A stretch of 35,231 nucleotides of DNA from Deltaproteobacteria bacterium. GTDB lineage: Bacteria; Desulfobacterota; Dissulfuribacteria; Dissulfuribacterales; QOAL01. A program made the translations under genes and the position numbers. The notes under the pieces were generated by a model that was given only the letters and a program-made list of their open reading frames with translations, ran no database searches and was not told the DNA's origin. The stretch covers positions 1 to 35,231 of the forward strand of contig JAJRZR010000085.1 in NCBI GenBank assembly GCA_024275145.1, in the 5' to 3' direction. Within the stretch, counting starts at the first letter, position 1. Every line of letters starts with the position of its first letter. This document shows positions 7,635 through 13,439 of this stretch, piece after piece.

Positions 7635-8080
7635 GTGTCTTCAGCCTCCAATAGCTGGCCCCTGGTAAGTTCCATTACATGGACATATACTGGCCGGATC
7701 CGATTCTTCATTCTCTCCAGCACCTCGTAGGCATCCTCATTGCCCCTGGCATAGATATCAACAGCCGCATATTCCTTCTCAGGCCAGGTATGAATCAGCA
7801 CGTGGGCGAGAGGGCTGCTCGCCGTACCTGAAACCCCGTAGGGGTTAAACTGGTGTACACGCACCTCTGTCTGGGTGGAATTGCAGCCATCAGACAAAGG
7901 GCCCGTACAGTCCAGGGCCTTACTGATAATTCTGGCATCAGCCAGTATTGCAAAGGGGGCCCGCCACATCTCCACAAGAAGGTGCGTTCCCATACCAATA
8001 CCCACCCCCCCTGCTGCAGGGCTGTGCCTTCCACTTGGCTCAAGCATTCTATGATTTGTGGTGGAAAAGGCTAGAGTCAT
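7631..8080 (-). CDS. AdoMet decarboxylase (SpeD/SpeH class) homologue lacking the pyruvoyl serine
   Basis: The 149-residue protein aligns with prokaryotic class 1B AdoMet decarboxylases: GTHLLVEMW near the start, then HQFNPYGVSG, IHTWPE and YAAVDIY. In this class the proenzyme cleaves itself at Glu-Ser in ESH, and the Ser becomes the pyruvoyl cofactor. Here the aligned residues are Leu-Ala-His, so the Ser is Ala and the Glu is Leu. The catalytic Cys (in a TCG context) is Arg (DIYARG). The His of IHTWPE is kept. I checked these codons on the minus strand (GCC for Ala, AGG for Arg). The start at ATG 8080 has GGAGG 6 bases upstream; open frame continues upstream into the tRNA, which rules out the longer form. 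Probably a pseudoenzyme, regulatory subunit or repurposed protein. Confidence 0.88.
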   Translation of the reverse strand: MTLAFSTTNHRMLEPSGRHSPAAGGVGIGMGTHLLVEMWRAPFAILADARIISKALDCTGPLSDGCNSTQTEVRVHQFNPYGVSGTASSPLAHVLIHTWPEKEYAAVDIYARGNEDAYEVLERMKNRIRPVYVHVMELTRGQLLEAEDT

Positions 8081-8122
8081 GGCCGGCCTCCTAAAAAACA
8101 ATATGTACCAGACACACAGAGA

Positions 8123-8154
8123 GCTCTTTGACTCAAAAAAACCGGCCAAAGAGC
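8123..8154 (-). promoter_or_regulatory. Leader hairpin upstream of the speD-like gene
   Basis: GCTCTTTG and CAAAGAGC (8123-8130 and 8147-8154) form a perfect 8-bp stem in the leader of the SAM operon. On the minus strand the loop begins GCCGG. This can pair with the CCGGC that lies between the GGAGG ribosome-binding site and ATG 8080. A pseudoknot masking the start is therefore possible but unproven. Confidence 0.35.
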
Positions 8155-8212
8155 CCTCGAAGTAAAAAGTCACTCCAGATAACCAACTGGTCGGAGGACC
8201 GCTTTTCTTAAA

Positions 8213-8289
8213 TGGTCGGGACGAGAGGATTTGAACCTCCGACCCCCTGAACCCCATTCAGGTGCGCTGCCAGACTGCGCTACGTCCCG
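8213..8289 (-). tRNA. tRNA-Pro, anticodon GGG
   Basis: The minus strand folds into a standard cloverleaf. The acceptor stem is CGGGACG/CGTCCCG with discriminator A and an encoded CCA (8213-8215). The D arm contains AGTCTGGCAG. The anticodon stem CCTGA/TCAGG closes the loop ATGGGGT, giving anticodon GGG and G37, typical of proline tRNAs. The T arm has GGTTCAAATCC. It reads CCC and CCU codons. It lies 132 bases upstream of the speD-like gene on the same strand, so co-transcription is possible. Confidence 0.96.
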
Positions 8290-8601
8290 TTTGAATAGCT
8301 AAGGCAATAAAAAATACATCCTTTGACTGGGCTCCGTTAACATTTTTTTTGAAGGCCGTCAAGAAAATACAGCCTGTTAAACCTTCCTCCCGATACATGT
8401 ACACACGGCCCTGATGCAGGATGTATTTGAACGATATACTAGTTAAAAATGACTGCCCTGTCCAGGAGCTTATGATTCCTTTGGCTGATGCCGAAATAAA
8501 TAAACATGAACGTGTCTGCCAAACGGGATAAGGGCTATTCCTATGCTTCATGCCCTGACCGCTAAACCAAGAACCTCGATGTCAACAAGGAGGAATACAT
8601 C
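8290..8601. other. Intergenic region between tRNA and chemoreceptor
   Basis: This divergent 312-base spacer must hold the promoters for tRNA-Pro (minus) and the chemoreceptor (plus). I see no strong consensus promoter on either strand and no sigma-28 motif. The only clear signal is AAGGAGGAA just before ATG 8602, the chemoreceptor's ribosome-binding site. Confidence 0.5.
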
Positions 8602-10140
8602 ATGAAATTTGAAGGCATACAGGGGAAGATAGGTGGAATCCTGTTACTGCTCCTTCTGGTCAATATAACCGTTGTTCTCACGACCTTCTGGTGGCTGTCG
8701 GCACAGGAAGAAGACAGCATCTACGTGGACATCGCGGGTAAAGAAAGAATGCTTTCCCAAAAGATGACCAAAGAGGCATTGCTGTTTTCAACGCGTAGAA
8801 GCGAGCAGCTGCGTAAGGACCTGGAGGATACAGCCCATCTATTTGAGAAGAATCTCAATGCCCTGAAAAATGGCAACCCCGCCGTGGGCCTTGCCCCTAC
8901 GAAAGATGCAACCATCCTAGAGAAACTTGCAACGCTGCGCTCAATGTGGCGCCCCTTTCACGAGAAGATTGATGTCATCCTGTCATCGGACGGCGCAGGC
9001 CCTGAAGCAGCCTCAGCACTGAATTTCGTAAAAAATAACAATCTAAAACTTCTCAAGCAGGCAAACGACGTAACCCAGGCCTATAAAATGCTGGCGGTAA
9101 ACTCCGTGGCAAGGCTCAAGGTCCTTGAGCTGATAATGCTGGCAGCAGCGATTTTCATATTTGGGTTCGGCGCATGGCTGGTACATGCCCAGGTGCTCGG
9201 GCCTCTGAACAAGCTCCTTCCAGTCATTGAACAGATTGCACGGGGGGAGCTTTCCGCAAGGGCAACGGTGAACATAGGGGGAGAACTCGGGCGGCTTGCC
9301 AACGCGGTAAACGACTGCGGTGAAAAACTCAAGGACATGGTACATGAAATCCAGGCGGACTCCGACAAGATAAAGGCATCCTCTGCCGAACTCAACTCGG
9401 TAAGCACTGAGGTCTCATCAGGCACCTCGGAAATGAGCGAGTTGGTGGATCGTGTATCACAGGCCGCTGCCAACGTAGGCGACAAGATACGGGCGGTTGC
9501 CCAGGCATCCCAAGAGCTTACCGCCGCCACTACCGAGATCGCACAGAGTGTTACCCAAACTGCATCCATCACAAACGAGGCACAGCAAAAGGCCACCTCG
9601 GCAAACGAAGTGATTCAACGCCTTGGGGAAAGCTCCAACAAGATAGGCAGCATTATCCAGGTAATCAACACCATTGCCGAACAAACCAACCTTCTGGCGC
9701 TCAATGCCACCATAGAGGCCGCAAGGGCAGGAGAGGCAGGCAAGGGTTTTGCAGTGGTTGCCAACGAAATAAAGGAACTTGCCCGTCAAACAGGGGAGGC
9801 CACCGAAGAGATCACCAACATGATCGAAACGATACAGGGGGAAACCGATGGTGCCGTAAGTTCTGTAGAAGAGATTACCGGTATAGTTGGCCAGGTAAAC
9901 GACCTTGCCAATACCATTGCATCGGCCGCTGAGGAACAAACTGCCACGGTTTCCGAGATCAGCATGAACATGGAGGATGCATCCCAGGAGGTGGAAGGGG
10001 TACGGGCCAAGACGAGTGAAACAGCTGAGTTGGCCCACTCGGTGGCCAATATTGCGGAGAAGACCGCACAATCCGCGCAGAATTTGTCACTTCTGGCGGA
10101 AAATCTTCAGGCCTTGACGAACAATTTCAAGACATCCTGA
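8602..10140 (+). CDS. Methyl-accepting chemotaxis protein with PilJ/NarX-like sensor domain
   Basis: The 512-residue transducer has a first membrane helix (about 11-33), a periplasmic domain, a second helix (about 174-196), a HAMP linker (about 197-250) and a long coiled-coil signalling domain. The invariant hairpin tip lies at about 357-395 ([20 protein letters not shown]). The periplasmic domain opens with [19 protein letters not shown] (43-61). This resembles the type IV pili chemotaxis sensor domain (PilJ_N) and the nitrate-binding P-box of NarX/NarQ. The ligand could be nitrate, nitrite or another oxyanion, or pilus-related input; that is inference. There is no C-terminal CheR-binding pentapeptide. 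The gene stands alone, followed by a strong terminator, with no che genes in the window. Confidence 0.95.
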   Translation: MKFEGIQGKIGGILLLLLLVNITVVLTTFWWLSAQEEDSIYVDIAGKERMLSQKMTKEALLFSTRRSEQLRKDLEDTAHLFEKNLNALKNGNPAVGLAPTKDATILEKLATLRSMWRPFHEKIDVILSSDGAGPEAASALNFVKNNNLKLLKQANDVTQAYKMLAVNSVARLKVLELIMLAAAIFIFGFGAWLVHAQVLGPLNKLLPVIEQIARGELSARATVNIGGELGRLANAVNDCGEKLKDMVHEIQADSDKIKASSAELNSVSTEVSSGTSEMSELVDRVSQAAANVGDKIRAVAQASQELTAATTEIAQSVTQTASITNEAQQKATSANEVIQRLGESSNKIGSIIQVINTIAEQTNLLALNATIEAARAGEAGKGFAVVANEIKELARQTGEATEEITNMIETIQGETDGAVSSVEEITGIVGQVNDLANTIASAAEEQTATVSEISMNMEDASQEVEGVRAKTSETAELAHSVANIAEKTAQSAQNLSLLAENLQALTNNFKTS

Positions 10141-10178
10141 TTGATTCTGCGTACAGCTGTGGTCCCATTAAAAAACAA

Positions 10179-10206
10179 GGGCGGGATATGTTCCCGCCCA
10201 TTTTCT
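10179..10206. terminator. Bidirectional Rho-independent terminator
   Basis: The 8-bp GC stem GGGCGGGA/TCCCGCCC (10179-10186 and 10192-10199) has ATTTTC on its plus-strand side and AAAAACAA upstream, which becomes a T-run on the minus strand. It can end both the chemoreceptor transcript and the oppositely oriented merR transcript. Confidence 0.85.
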
Positions 10207-10252
10207 GGCAGGGCATCGAGCCCCGCCAGCGATGTGGTTTCCCTGCATGCCT

Positions 10253-10654
10253 TTAATGTTCGGTTGGACTGCCAAAGGCCATACACCTTTTTCTTTTCGC
10301 CTCAGGACATCCTACGATCTCATGGCAAGAGGTAAACATCAGTATCCTCTTTATGCCGGCGATACTGATGCCATGATCGTGGATCATATTACGTAGACAA
10401 GCTATCCATTGGATATCGTTAAGAGAAAAATAGCGCCTGCCCGCCTTTGTAAAGGGCCTTATCAGTCCCTCTTTTTCATAGATCCTGAGAGTCCTGGGAT
10501 GGACTTCCAGAATATTGGCCGCTGTCCCTATGGAAAACATGGGTTTTTCTGGATCGATCCCGTCAAATCCCGTGGCATTTTCTGCAGGATAGGAAGCCGG
10601 AAGTGCCATTGGATCGAACTTGGATCTGCCTATCTTGTTCTTATGTATTTCCAT
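10253..10654 (-). CDS. MerR-family regulator, four-cysteine type (module 1)
   Basis: The 133-residue protein has a MerR helix-turn-helix with wing at about 40-80: IGTAANILEVHPRTLRIYEKEGLI, then GRRYFSLNDIQWI. A short dimerisation helix follows, then a cysteine-rich tail. The cysteines are C86 in the helix (WIACLRNM) and C110-x5-C116-x7-C124 (TSCHEIVGCPEAKRKRC). The same four positions recur in the two other MerR proteins of this window. It lacks a large ligand-binding domain, so metal, Fe-S or thiol sensing by the cysteines is a fair inference. It is the last gene of the small protein-nrfD-merR module, and AGGGGG precedes ATG 10654. It is closest to the regulator at 17518-17934. Confidence 0.92.
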   Translation of the reverse strand: MEIHKNKIGRSKFDPMALPASYPAENATGFDGIDPEKPMFSIGTAANILEVHPRTLRIYEKEGLIRPFTKAGRRYFSLNDIQWIACLRNMIHDHGISIAGIKRILMFTSCHEIVGCPEAKRKRCMAFGSPTEH

Positions 10655-10691
10655 GACGTCCCCCTGTCTTTGCTTTCAGATCTTGACTGGA

Positions 10692-10719
10692 GGTGGGCCT
10701 TTCATTGTCCAGGCCCGCC
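10692..10719 (-). promoter_or_regulatory. Intercistronic hairpin between nrfD and merR (module 1)
   Basis: GGTGGGCCT (10692-10700) pairs with AGGCCCGCC (10711-10719) around a 10-base loop, with one G-T wobble. No T-run follows on the minus strand. It probably protects the 3' end of the nrfD message or lowers merR expression. A similar hairpin separates nrfD and merR in module 3. Confidence 0.5.
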
Positions 10720-10764
10720 CCCGTCCATTCTCGTTTGGATGAAGTGAACGGTTTCGCTCAGATA

Positions 10765-11949
10765 CTATTCATGCCAGCTAGCACCGAACACCCTTCCAAA
10801 GATCCTTTCTCCAAGCAAGAAGCCGGCAACCGTGAGAGATATTCCTCCGAGGACCACCATGAGTTCCCCGGCAGAAGGTACATAACCCAGATAACTTGGC
10901 AGGTGATCCCATCCATAGAAGACCGGAACCTGCTCGCCCCCCACAACAAGGTCATATCTTTGGAAGAAGGCACCGACGAGGGCCATGAGCGCGGCTGCAG
11001 AAAGGGCTGACATGTTTTTCATCTGGGTACCTACCAGGAGGAACAATGGGAGAACCAGACCAAGAATCACCTCGAACACCCAGAAGTTTATGGACATTGG
11101 ACCTGTTAAAAGGTTCATAGCAGCTATCTTGGCCATCTCCGTACCACCTGTAAAGAAGGAAACGAACCGCCATATTGTCGCAACGATCACCAGGAATATG
11201 GTGAGCGCCAGGATCTTTCCTGCACTCCTCACACCGTTGGCAGAACCTTCATCCAGGCTGCGACCCCGCATCCTTGCAGAGATATTGGTGAAGAGTATAA
11301 GAGCAGCCGAGCCGGTCAGGAAGGCTGAGCAGAGGAAATATACCGGTAGCTGGGCCCCGTACCAGAATGGACGGGCCGACAAGGTGGCAAAGACCGCTCC
11401 AAGATTGGTATTCGCCCCGACCTCTGCCAAGGCACCAAGTACGCCGATAGCCAGGGCAGCGCCCCAACGCCTGGTCAGGATCGCATAGAATTCAAGAAGC
11501 ATACACCCAACTGCCAAGCCATACAGTGTCCCCATCCACCATATATTAGATGTAAGGTTAGGGGATATCACGTTATATAGTAACATCCTCCAGGGATTTT
11601 CCAGTTCAAGTCCTATGACAGAGAATGCTGAAAATATCGTGATTATGGATAGATAGACCGCCCGGTTGCCCAGCGGGGCCAAAGGGGTCCCACCGAAGGC
11701 ATGCCCAATTGCTGCAAGGAGAACCAACCCTGTGGAGGTAATGGCAAAAAAGGCATAGGTGGAAATCAATACCCCCCAGGGCACCATTCTCGTAATCCCG
11801 TAGACGTGCTGATGGCCTGCAAAAAAGGCGTAGACGCCCACTCCCAGGCCCAATACTGTGAACAAGATCGCCGCAGCGGTTGCCATATTTATATTAGGTT
11901 TTACTACTGCTGGATCGGAAAATACGGAAACGGATATATTGCTAGCCAT
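10765..11949 (-). CDS. Stand-alone NrfD/PsrC-family membrane protein (module 1)
   Basis: The 394-residue protein has about ten membrane helices and the features of the NrfD/polysulfide-reductase membrane subunit family: VPWGVLISTYAFFAITSTGL, ENPWRMLLYNVISPN and WWMGTLYGL. Family members exchange electrons with quinones and normally sit beside a four-cluster ferredoxin subunit and a catalytic subunit. Neither partner is encoded here. Start ATG 11949 has GGAGG 7 bases upstream; an in-frame extension upstream has no such site. The gene follows a 77-aa membrane protein and is followed by merR. It is much more like the paralogue at 16241-17428 than that at 13440-14633, which points to a recent duplication. 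Confidence 0.93.
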   Translation of the reverse strand: MASNISVSVFSDPAVVKPNINMATAAAILFTVLGLGVGVYAFFAGHQHVYGITRMVPWGVLISTYAFFAITSTGLVLLAAIGHAFGGTPLAPLGNRAVYLSIITIFSAFSVIGLELENPWRMLLYNVISPNLTSNIWWMGTLYGLAVGCMLLEFYAILTRRWGAALAIGVLGALAEVGANTNLGAVFATLSARPFWYGAQLPVYFLCSAFLTGSAALILFTNISARMRGRSLDEGSANGVRSAGKILALTIFLVIVATIWRFVSFFTGGTEMAKIAAMNLLTGPMSINFWVFEVILGLVLPLFLLVGTQMKNMSALSAAALMALVGAFFQRYDLVVGGEQVPVFYGWDHLPSYLGYVPSAGELMVVLGGISLTVAGFLLGERIFGRVFGASWHE

Positions 11950-12013
11950 TTTTTTGTCCTCCCTAAGCAAAGGTTCATCCTGCCTGCCAATGCGAACCGC
12001 CAAAGATTAAACT

Positions 12014-12247
12014 CTATACCCCTGCCGGTTCGTCTACATCCACCTCCGAGGCAAGTGAAAAGACCGCAAAGAGGGCCGGTACGGCCGCAAATGGTCCCAT
12101 GATCAGAAACAGTAGGAACGATATCGAGAACCATACGGCCTCACTCAACCTTGAGGCCTCTGCACTGTCCTTGGCGGTCTTCTTTGTGAATCTATTGGTG
12201 GGCCTGTTGATATTTATTTTTTCAGCCAAAAGGGTCAGGGCACTCAT
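12014..12247 (-). CDS. Small membrane protein, 77 aa, first gene of nrfD module 1
   Basis: It has a polar, basic N-terminal half (1-35) followed by one long hydrophobic stretch (about 38-68, FSISFLLFLIMGPFAAVPALFAVFSLAS) that makes one or two membrane passes, and an acidic tail. AAAGGAGG sits 5-6 bases before ATG 12247, one of the best ribosome-binding sites in the window. The gene ends 64 bases before the nrfD start, so the two should be co-transcribed. I know no family for it. A small subunit or assembly partner of the NrfD protein is the simplest reading. Confidence 0.82.
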   Translation of the reverse strand: MSALTLLAEKININRPTNRFTKKTAKDSAEASRLSEAVWFSISFLLFLIMGPFAAVPALFAVFSLASEVDVDEPAGV

Positions 12248-12325
12248 TTTTTCCTCCTTTCATGCCTTTAAAGGCACTGATCTACCTGTATCAGGGATCT
12301 TGTAGGTCGTTACTAAACCTCTTTC

Positions 12326-12343
12326 TCCGAGCCGCCACTCGGA
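12326..12343 (-). promoter_or_regulatory. Hexaloop hairpin H1 in nrfD module 1 leader
   Basis: A perfect 6-bp stem TCCGAG/CTCGGA encloses CCGCCA on the plus strand, so the module 1 transcript shows the loop UGGCGG. It lies 79 bases before the 77-aa gene and 58 bases (centre to centre) from hairpin H2. Confidence 0.55.
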
Positions 12344-12384
12344 TAAAGAGTCTAAATGGTTTGATGTTCCGTCAGGTTTGAAAA

Positions 12385-12400
12385 GAAGGCCGCCACCTTC
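12385..12400 (-). promoter_or_regulatory. Hexaloop hairpin H2 in nrfD module 1 leader
   Basis: A perfect 5-bp stem GAAGG/CCTTC encloses CCGCCA (UGGCGG in the module 1 transcript). The stem is unrelated in sequence to H1 but the loop is identical. Confidence 0.55.
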
Positions 12401-12523
12401 CATTCAGATTTTTGGGAACCCCGTTTGCCTCTCTCACCTCCTTATTGTTTTTCTCATCCGTTTGAGGTCTGTGTCCTTTTGAAAAGGATATAGAGCAACT
12501 TGTATGCCAAGCCTTGGAAAATG

Positions 12524-12538
12524 GGCTAAAAATAAGCC
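12524..12538. promoter_or_regulatory. Dyad operator-like site S1
   Basis: GGCTAAAAATAAGCC is a near-perfect dyad, with 4-bp outer arms GGCT/AGCC plus an inner A/T pair. It matches the spaced pattern GGC-NN-A-N3-T-NN-GCC shared by the other sites in the nrfD leaders. It is the site nearest module 1. Confidence 0.45.
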
Positions 12539-12635
12539 TATTATTAAAAAATATTTTGTAATTTCAACATATTACAACTAACACAACAAAGACAACCAGT
12601 TATATTATGGACAATTTTTCTTCAATATATCTCTG

Positions 12636-12712
12636 AATAGGGCGCATTTTTAGCCATTGTTTTACCCAATAGGGCGCATTTTTAGCCCTAACCATAAAAA
12701 TGCGCCCTATTG
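12636..12712. promoter_or_regulatory. Operator cluster: 20-bp direct repeat plus 18-bp inverted copy
   Basis: AATAGGGCGCATTTTTAGCC occurs identically at 12636-12655 and 12668-12687, exactly 32 bp apart (about three helical turns). The second copy is also one arm of a perfect 18-bp inverted repeat: CAATAGGGCGCATTTTTA at 12667-12684 and its complement at 12695-12712, with a 10-base spacer. It sits just upstream of a TATAAT promoter for module 2. This has the look of a multi-site regulator-binding region. The likely binder is one of the local MerR proteins (inference). Confidence 0.72.
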
Positions 12713-12718
12713 TAGTTT

Positions 12719-12746
12719 TTGTTTAACAATTTTAACAACTTATAAT
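12719..12746 (+). promoter_or_regulatory. Candidate distal sigma-70 promoter for nrfD module 2
   Basis: TTGTTT (12719-12724) is followed at 16-base spacing by a perfect -10 box TATAAT (12741-12746). The -35 match is partial. The promoter lies immediately downstream of the operator cluster and would give a leader of about 490 bases before the 40-aa gene. Confidence 0.4.
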
Positions 12747-12838
12747 ATCACATTCAGCCCGCCAACCAGGCTGAAATCCTGCATGCTCGAGGCAACCTTA
12801 AAAAGTCCCCAATAATTTAAGCTAGATACAATTCATAG

Positions 12839-12853
12839 GGCTTATTTTGCGCC
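12839..12853. promoter_or_regulatory. Dyad operator-like site S5
   Basis: GGCTTATTTTGCGCC fits the same GGC-NN-A-N3-T-NN-GCC pattern and is preceded by CATAG, like the main repeats (AATAG). It lies about 90 bases downstream of the distal module 2 promoter. Confidence 0.45.
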
Positions 12854-13006
12854 ATAATCTCAAAAAAGGCGTGACCATATCCCTAATATACTCTTTTCTT
12901 GTTATTTCACATAATTATGCCCAGATATGTCCAGCGGGCGATAACCTTTTCCAAAAGTATAGGATTTCGAATGGACAAAAACATATTTTTTTATATTCCT
13001 TTTTTC

Positions 13007-13045
13007 TTGACAATTAGAATTTCCCATGATATGGAAAATTTCCAT
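13007..13045 (+). promoter_or_regulatory. Candidate proximal promoter with palindromic operator for module 2
   Basis: A perfect -35 box TTGACA (13007-13012) is followed after 17 bases by a weak -10, TATGGA (13030-13035). The -10 region overlaps the palindrome ATGGAAAATTTCCAT (13031-13045), which has 7-bp arms. A repressor there would block the promoter. Confidence 0.4.
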
Positions 13046-13065
13046 AGTGAAAAGGTTGATGCCAT

Positions 13066-13083
13066 TGGTCCCCGCCAGGACCA
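13066..13083 (+). promoter_or_regulatory. Hexaloop hairpin H3 in nrfD module 2 leader
   Basis: A perfect 6-bp stem TGGTCC/GGACCA encloses CCGCCA on the plus strand. The module 2 transcript therefore shows the loop that is complementary to those in the leaders of modules 1 and 3. Confidence 0.55.
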
Positions 13084-13127
13084 GACAAACAGGGCACTAA
13101 CTGATCAAAAAATCTTCACGAAAGGAG

Positions 13128-13141
13128 GGCACCGCCATGCC
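13128..13141 (+). promoter_or_regulatory. Hexaloop hairpin H4 overlapping a start codon
   Basis: A 4-bp stem GGCA/TGCC encloses CCGCCA. It covers the last base of GGAGG and the ATG of the nine-codon frame, so folding would mask that start. It lies 60 bases from H3, almost the same spacing as H1-H2. Confidence 0.4.
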
Positions 13142-13163
13142 AGTCAATGTAAGTCCCGGATGA
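13137..13163 (+). CDS. Possible leader peptide, 8 aa
   Basis: ATG 13137 has AAAGGAGG ending 8 bases upstream and reads M-P-V-N-V-S-P-G before TGA. The ribosome-binding site is as good as that of the real module genes. Right after it, GATGAC (13159-13164) and GTCATC (13169-13174) form a hairpin that includes the stop codon. It may be a translated leader controlling module 2, or the decayed start of a lost gene. Very short, so the call is tentative. Confidence 0.35.
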   Translation: MPVNVSPG

Positions 13164-13243
13164 CACGGGTCATCACCTCTTGTGAACGTTCCAGTTCAAT
13201 ATCAAGCTACATAAGGTTATTAAAAAATTAGGGAGTTACAAAA

Positions 13244-13366
13244 ATGAAAGGTGTAGTTTTTCTCGTCCTGTGGTTTACCTTTGCTGCTCTTCATACCTTT
13301 TTCGACCTGAAGGTACGTCCTTATATCCGCGAGAAGAAGGATGAATGGGGACAACAGATCGACTAA
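13244..13366 (+). CDS. Small membrane protein, 40 aa, first gene of nrfD module 2
   Basis: The protein begins with a membrane helix (residues 2-20, KGVVFLVLWFTFAALHTFF), then DLKVRPYIREKK and an acidic end. GGGAG at 13231-13235 precedes ATG 13244 by 8 bases. It lies 73 bases before nrfD of module 2 on the same strand. It has no visible sequence similarity to the 77-aa protein of module 1 but occupies the same position. I do not recognise a family. A one-helix accessory subunit of the NrfD protein is the best guess. Confidence 0.75.
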   Translation: MKGVVFLVLWFTFAALHTFFDLKVRPYIREKKDEWGQQID

Positions 13367-13439
13367 CGATCTGAACACCGGCCAAGAGATCAAACCGTTT
13401 TTTTAAACGTCAACCTCAGGGAAAAGGAGTCTGTGTCCA

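Larger units (their letters stand above)
12248..13243. other. AT-rich divergent control region between nrfD modules 1 and 2
   Basis: Nearly 1 kb separates the divergent modules. It holds five dyad or half-dyad operator sites, four hairpins with a CCGCCA/TGGCGG loop, two candidate plus-strand promoters, an inverted repeat TTGTAAT-N8-ATTACAA (12556-12577), a direct repeat TTTAACAA (12723-12739) and a nine-codon reading frame with an excellent ribosome-binding site. An open frame over 12899-13231 has no ribosome-binding site and an unlikely composition, and I do not call it. Confidence 0.7.

Noticed and set aside
8081-8257. N-terminal extension of the speD-like frame
   Set aside because: It would run into tRNA-Pro. 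ATG 8080 has an ideal GGAGG and fits the family's start.
12326-12400. ANTAR-type antiterminator target (two hexaloop hairpins)
   Set aside because: The tandem hexaloop layout is similar, but the loops lack the A at position 1 and G at position 4, no terminator overlaps the second hairpin, and no ANTAR protein is encoded here.
12719-12739. Rex operator (TTGTTTAAC...TTAACAA)
   Set aside because: The half-sites are two bases too far apart for a Rex site and the centre does not pair.
12899-13231. Open frame of 110 codons in the nrfD control region
   Set aside because: No ribosome-binding site at its start, biased composition, and it crosses the candidate promoter and two hairpins.
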